Assembly: GCA_045810625.1 (NCBI GenBank)
Contig: JBJMVQ010000027.1
Coordinates: 78,735-142,734, forward strand
Source: JACQFZ01 sp045810625
GTDB taxonomy: Bacteria; Pseudomonadota; Gammaproteobacteria; Acidiferrobacterales; Sulfurifustaceae
Length of the DNA: 64,000 nucleotides
Reading direction: 5' to 3'
In this document: in pieces, positions 60,532 through 64,000 of the stretch
Layout of the letters: every line of letters starts with the position of its first letter
Position numbering within the stretch: position 1 is the first letter of the stretch
Translations under genes and position numbers: made by a program
The notes under the pieces: generated by a model
Database searches by the model: none
Told to the model about the DNA's origin: nothing
What the model saw: only the letters and a program-made list of their open reading frames with translations

Positions 60532-63432
60532 GCGGCGTACAAGGCGACACCGTTTCCGGAAGATCGCGCGCGCGAGCTCGCGGCCCGGCTCCAACGCGAG
60601 GTGCGCGGGGAAGTGCGCTTCGATGACGGCAGCCGCGCGCTCTACGCCACCGACGCGTCGAACTATCGGCAAGTCCCGATCGGCGTCGTAATTCCGCGCA
60701 CGGTCGCCGATATCGTCGCGACCGTCGCGCTGTGCCGCGAATACGACGCGCCGATTCTCGCGCGCGGCGGCGGCACGAGCCTCGCTGGACAGTGCTGCAA
60801 CGTTGCGGTCGTGATCGATACCTCGAAGTACGTGAATCGCGTGCTGACGATCGACCCGCAAACGCGGCGCGCGCGGGTCGAGCCCGGATGCGTGCTGGAT
60901 CACCTGCGCAGCGAAGCCGAACGCTATCACCTGACGTTCGGCCCGGATCCATCGACGCACAATCACAACACGCTGGGCGGCATGATCGGCAACAACTCCT
61001 GCGGGGTGCATTCGGTGATGGCGGGGCGCACCTCGGATAACGTCGAGTCCCTGGACGTGCTGACGTACGACGGGCTGCGCCTGCGCGTCGGGCCGACGTC
61101 CGATCTCGAACTGCAGCGCAGCATCGCCGCGGGCGGGCGGCGCGGCGAGATCTATGCCGGGCTCGAGCGACTACGCGACCGGTACGCGGACCTGATTCGC
61201 CAACGTTTCCCGAAAATTCCGCGGCGTGTGTCGGGTTTCGGGCTCGATCAGCTCCTTCCGGAAAACGGCTTCAACGTCGCACGGGCGTTGGTAGGGACGG
61301 AGGGAACCTGCGTGCTCTTGCTCGAGGCCGAGGTGCGCCTGGTGACGAGCCCGCGCGTGCGCGTCGTGCTGCTCCTCGGCTATCCGGACATTTATCACGC
61401 CGGCGATGCGATTCCGGCGATCCTCGAGACGAATCCGATCGGCGTAGAAGGGCTGGATCAGCGGCTCGTCGATCATCTGCACACGAAGCACCTGCATCTC
61501 GATGGCGTGCAGCTCTTGCCGGCCGGTCACGGCTGGCTGCTCGTCGAGTACGGCGGCGCCACGCGCGAGGAAGCCGTCGCGAATGCCGGACGCTTGATCG
61601 AAACATTCAAGCGCCAGCCAGGCGCGCCGGCGATGCGCCTGTTGACCGAGGCGGAGCAGCAAGAGCGAATCTGGAAAGTTCGGGAGTCGGGCCTCGGCGC
61701 GACTGCGTACGTGCCTGGCGAGCCCGATACCTGGGAAGGCTGGGAGGATTCGGCGGTCCCGCCCGAACATTTCGGCGCGTATTTGCGCGACTTCGACGCG
61801 CTGCTGCATCGATACGGCTACCGCGGCGCGCTGTACGGTCACTTCGGCGACGGTTGTCTGCACACGCGCATCAGCTTCGACCTCAAAACCGCTCCCGGCA
61901 TTCACAAGTGGCGGCAGTTTCTCAACGATGCCGCCGAGCTGGTGGTGCGCTATCACGGCTCGCTTTCCGGGGAACATGGCGACGGCCAATCGCGCGCGGC
62001 GCTGCTGCCGAAGATGTACGGCGAGGAGCTGGTGCGCGCGTTCGCGGAGTTCAAGGGCTTGTGGGACCCGAAGGATCGTCTCAACCCCGGCAAGGTCGTC
62101 AGTCCGTATCCGATCGTATCGAACCTGCGTCTGCAAGCGCCGGAGCGGCGCATTCCGCTCAAGACGCACTTCGCGTTCAAAAGCGACCGCGGGAGCTTCG
62201 CGCGTGCGACCCTGCGCTGCGTCGGTGTCGGCGAATGCCGGCGCGAGACGCGCGGGGTGATGTGTCCGAGTTATCGCGCGACGCACGAAGAAATGCACAG
62301 TACCCGCGGGCGAGCGCGCCTGTTGTTCGAAATGCTGCATCAAGGCGCGCTCAAGCAAGGCTGGAGGAGCGACGCCGTGCGCGATGCGCTCGACCTGTGT
62401 CTTTCGTGCAAAGGCTGCAAGCACGACTGCCCGGTCAACGTCGACATGGCGACGTACAAAGCCGAGTTCAGCGCGCACTACTACGAAGGCCGGCTCCGGC
62501 CGCGCTCGGCCTACGCGTTCGGGCTGATCTACTGGTGGTCGCGGCTCGCGTCGTATGCCCCGAGCATCGTGAACGGCGTCACGCAGTCGGCCTGGGGCGG
62601 GCCGGTGGCGAAGCGTGTGGCGAATGTCGCGCCGCAGCGCCGTATTCCTGAATTCGCGCGCCGTCCGTTCACGGCCGAGTACCGCCAACGCACCAACGGC
62701 TCCGGCGAGCGCACGGTGCTGCTCTGGCCCGACACGTTCAACAACTATTTTCATCCCGACACGCTGCACGCAGCGGTTGCGGTGTTGGAGCACGCCGGTT
62801 TTCATCCGATCGTTCCCGCGCGCAGTCTGTGTTGCGGCCGGCCGCTCTATGCCTGGGGCTGGCTCGACCGCGCGGAGAAGCTGCTGCGTCAGACGCTCGA
62901 TACGCTCGCCCCGTTTATCGATGCCGGCGTCCCGGTCGTGGGCATCGAGCCTGCCTGTCTCTCGGTGTTCCGTGACGAGCTGGTCGATCTGTTTCCCGAG
63001 TCCAAGCGTGCGCGGCGATTGAGCGAACAAACGTCGCTTCTCAGCGAATTTTTGGAGCAACGGCGCTACCAGCCGCCCGTGCTGCCGCGCAAAGCGCTGA
63101 TGCAAGTGCACTGCCACCATCACGCGCTGTTCGACGTCGGCGCGCCGGTGCAGGTGCTCCGTCGCGCCGGTGTCGACGTAAGGCTGCTCGATGCCGGCTG
63201 CTGCGGAATGGCGGGCGAGTTCGGCTTCGAGGCCGATCACTACGAGGTTGCGATGAAAGCCGGCGAGCACGCATTGCTCCCCGCGGTGCGCGCCGCGGAT
63301 CGCGAGACGCTCGTCGTCAGCAACGGTTTCAGTTGTCGCGAGCAGATCGTGCAGGCTACCGGGCGTGAGACGCTGCATCCGGCACAAGTGTTGGCGCAGG
63401 CCATCGCGGCCGAACGAGGTGAGCTGCCATGA
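60526..63432 (+). CDS. FAD-linked D-2-hydroxyacid dehydrogenase with iron-sulfur domain (YdiJ/D2HGDH-like)
   Basis: 968 residues: FAD PCMH domain (ILARGGGTSLAGQC, PSTHNHNTLGGMIGNNSCGVHS), FAD-oxidase C-terminal domain (GALYGHFGDGCLHTRISFD, HGSLSGEHGDGQSRAALLPKMYG), two Cys-rich cluster regions (GVGECRRETRGVMCPSY; CLSCKGCKHDCPVNV) and the CCG domain (AGCCGMAGEFGFE). The substrate is probably D-lactate, D-2-hydroxyglutarate or a similar acid, with electrons to the respiratory chain. It overlaps the PPC gene by four bases. Confidence 0.9.
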   Translation: MNAAYKATPFPEDRARELAARLQREVRGEVRFDDGSRALYATDASNYRQVPIGVVIPRTVADIVATVALCREYDAPILARGGGTSLAGQCCNVAVVIDTSKYVNRVLTIDPQTRRARVEPGCVLDHLRSEAERYHLTFGPDPSTHNHNTLGGMIGNNSCGVHSVMAGRTSDNVESLDVLTYDGLRLRVGPTSDLELQRSIAAGGRRGEIYAGLERLRDRYADLIRQRFPKIPRRVSGFGLDQLLPENGFNVARALVGTEGTCVLLLEAEVRLVTSPRVRVVLLLGYPDIYHAGDAIPAILETNPIGVEGLDQRLVDHLHTKHLHLDGVQLLPAGHGWLLVEYGGATREEAVANAGRLIETFKRQPGAPAMRLLTEAEQQERIWKVRESGLGATAYVPGEPDTWEGWEDSAVPPEHFGAYLRDFDALLHRYGYRGALYGHFGDGCLHTRISFDLKTAPGIHKWRQFLNDAAELVVRYHGSLSGEHGDGQSRAALLPKMYGEELVRAFAEFKGLWDPKDRLNPGKVVSPYPIVSNLRLQAPERRIPLKTHFAFKSDRGSFARATLRCVGVGECRRETRGVMCPSYRATHEEMHSTRGRARLLFEMLHQGALKQGWRSDAVRDALDLCLSCKGCKHDCPVNVDMATYKAEFSAHYYEGRLRPRSAYAFGLIYWWSRLASYAPSIVNGVTQSAWGGPVAKRVANVAPQRRIPEFARRPFTAEYRQRTNGSGERTVLLWPDTFNNYFHPDTLHAAVAVLEHAGFHPIVPARSLCCGRPLYAWGWLDRAEKLLRQTLDTLAPFIDAGVPVVGIEPACLSVFRDELVDLFPESKRARRLSEQTSLLSEFLEQRRYQPPVLPRKALMQVHCHHHALFDVGAPVQVLRRAGVDVRLLDAGCCGMAGEFGFEADHYEVAMKAGEHALLPAVRAADRETLVVSNGFSCREQIVQATGRETLHPAQVLAQAIAAERGELP

Positions 63433-63860
63433 AGACAAAACTGCTGAACGCCGACTACCCAAAAACCTACGCCGTCGTTTTCCAGAACGGCGACGAAGCG
63501 ATCGCGGGCCTCCAGGCATTCGCCGCGGATGCAAAACTGGCGGCGAGTCAGGTTACCGGCATCGGCGCAGTGCGCGAAGCGGTGCTGGGATACTTCGACT
63601 GGGAACGCAAGGACTACCGGCGTATTGCGGTGCCGGAGCAATGCGAGGTCGTTTCGCTTCTCGGCGACGTCACGTGCGGGCCCGAAGGCCGCGAGCTGCA
63701 TCTGCACGCGGTGCTCGCGCGCCGCGACGGCACCGCGCTCGGCGGTCATTTACTCGCCGCGTATGTGCGTCCAACGCTCGAGCTTATTGTCACCGAGTCG
63801 CCCGGTTACTTGCAGCGCCGTTTCGATCCGGAAACAAAACTCGCGCTGATCGGCATTTGA
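63429..63860 (+). CDS. PPC/DUF296 domain protein
   Basis: 143 residues with the PPC (plant and prokaryote conserved) fold: YAVVFQNGDEAIAGLQAFAAD, ASQVTGIGAVREAVLGYFD and the C-terminal GHLLAAYVRPTLELIV. The family is used as DNA-binding or small-molecule-binding domain in bacteria; role unknown. Coupled to the dehydrogenase gene. The 140 bases after it to the window end show no gene. Confidence 0.85.
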   Translation: MKTKLLNADYPKTYAVVFQNGDEAIAGLQAFAADAKLAASQVTGIGAVREAVLGYFDWERKDYRRIAVPEQCEVVSLLGDVTCGPEGRELHLHAVLARRDGTALGGHLLAAYVRPTLELIVTESPGYLQRRFDPETKLALIGI

Positions 63861-64000
63861 CACAGCGACACGCCGCCAAACGATGCCCGGGGTAGGCGGT
63901 ACGCAATTCACGTTGGAAATATAGATGATTCTTCAGAAGCGATTGAGCCATCGCCCGAAGGGTGAGCCGGAGCAGTCGCGACGACACTTAACGTGTCGTC

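Noticed and set aside
61171..63534. 787-codon minus-strand frame opposite the FAD/Fe-S dehydrogenase
   Set aside because: The plus strand encodes an unmistakable multi-domain enzyme; the antisense frame is a GC artefact.
1..64000. tRNA, rRNA, CRISPR arrays, IS elements or prophage
   Set aside because: No cloverleaf-like runs, regularly spaced repeats, transposase or phage motifs were found on reading; a covariance or profile search could still reveal small RNAs.

Overview
The window comes from a GC-rich proteobacterial methylotroph. The evidence is a lanthanide-type methanol dehydrogenase (XoxF) with its cytochrome and XoxJ, a full pqqABCDE operon for its cofactor, and genes for the C1 carriers tetrahydromethanopterin and methylofuran. 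An EpsA-like LuxR regulator and the gene layouts lean towards a beta- or gammaproteobacterium, but nothing here settles the lineage. No rRNA, tRNA, CRISPR array, phage or transposase was recognised.

Layout. (1) 1-6207, minus strand: glycogen/trehalose genes (partial treZ, glgX, and a treS-maltokinase fusion). (2) 6208-7160: no gene; a nested repeat complex with inverted and direct copies. (3) 7187-13825, minus strand: RibD-like reductase, DUF2267, mfnB, DUF447, a DHPS-like DUF6513 protein, a PTPS/QueD-like protein and a sigma-54-dependent regulator. The last five are tightly packed and form the H4MPT/methylofuran biosynthesis block. (4) 14161-15546: a small periplasmic Cys protein and a secreted pentapeptide-repeat protein. 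(5) 15751-26514, plus strand: moxR-mxaS-mxaA-mxaC-mxaK-mxaL, then xoxF-xoxG-xoxJ, a trypsin-like protease with TPRs and a secreted protein of unknown function. (6) 26570-29730, minus strand: pqqABCDE, with a terminator-like hairpin after pqqA. (7) 30021-35021, plus strand: exbB-exbD-tonB, a NarX/NarL-type two-component pair, and folP.

(8) 35277-44969 is an accessory region with gene remnants and wide gaps. It holds a DDAH/amidinotransferase-like enzyme, the C-terminal relic of a phosphatidylserine decarboxylase, the 3' relic of an ABC ATPase, an EpsA-like LuxR regulator, and a plus-strand run: radical SAM enzyme, hotdog thioesterase, ferritin-like diiron protein, amidohydrolase_2 enzyme and EamA exporter. 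I know no named pathway with this combination, so it is the best candidate here for an undescribed system. (9) 45544-57426, plus strand: Alternative Complex III (actABCDEF plus a small membrane protein), a SCO copper chaperone and an A2-type caa3 oxidase (coxBACD). This is a complete quinol-to-oxygen branch in one operon-like run. (10) 57525-63860, plus strand: a pyruvate-oxidase-like TPP enzyme, an enolase-superfamily enzyme, a giant FAD/4Fe-4S D-2-hydroxyacid dehydrogenase and a PPC-domain protein.

How the parts fit. Methanol would be oxidised in the periplasm by XoxF (PQQ plus lanthanide) and electrons would leave through XoxG. Formaldehyde or formate carbon would be handled by H4MPT and methylofuran enzymes whose cofactor genes are here but whose catalytic genes (fae, mtdB, mch, fhc) are outside the window. 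Respiration would run through ACIII and caa3 oxidase. The TonB system may serve metal-chelate uptake and the two-component pair may control methanol oxidation; both are inferred from position only.
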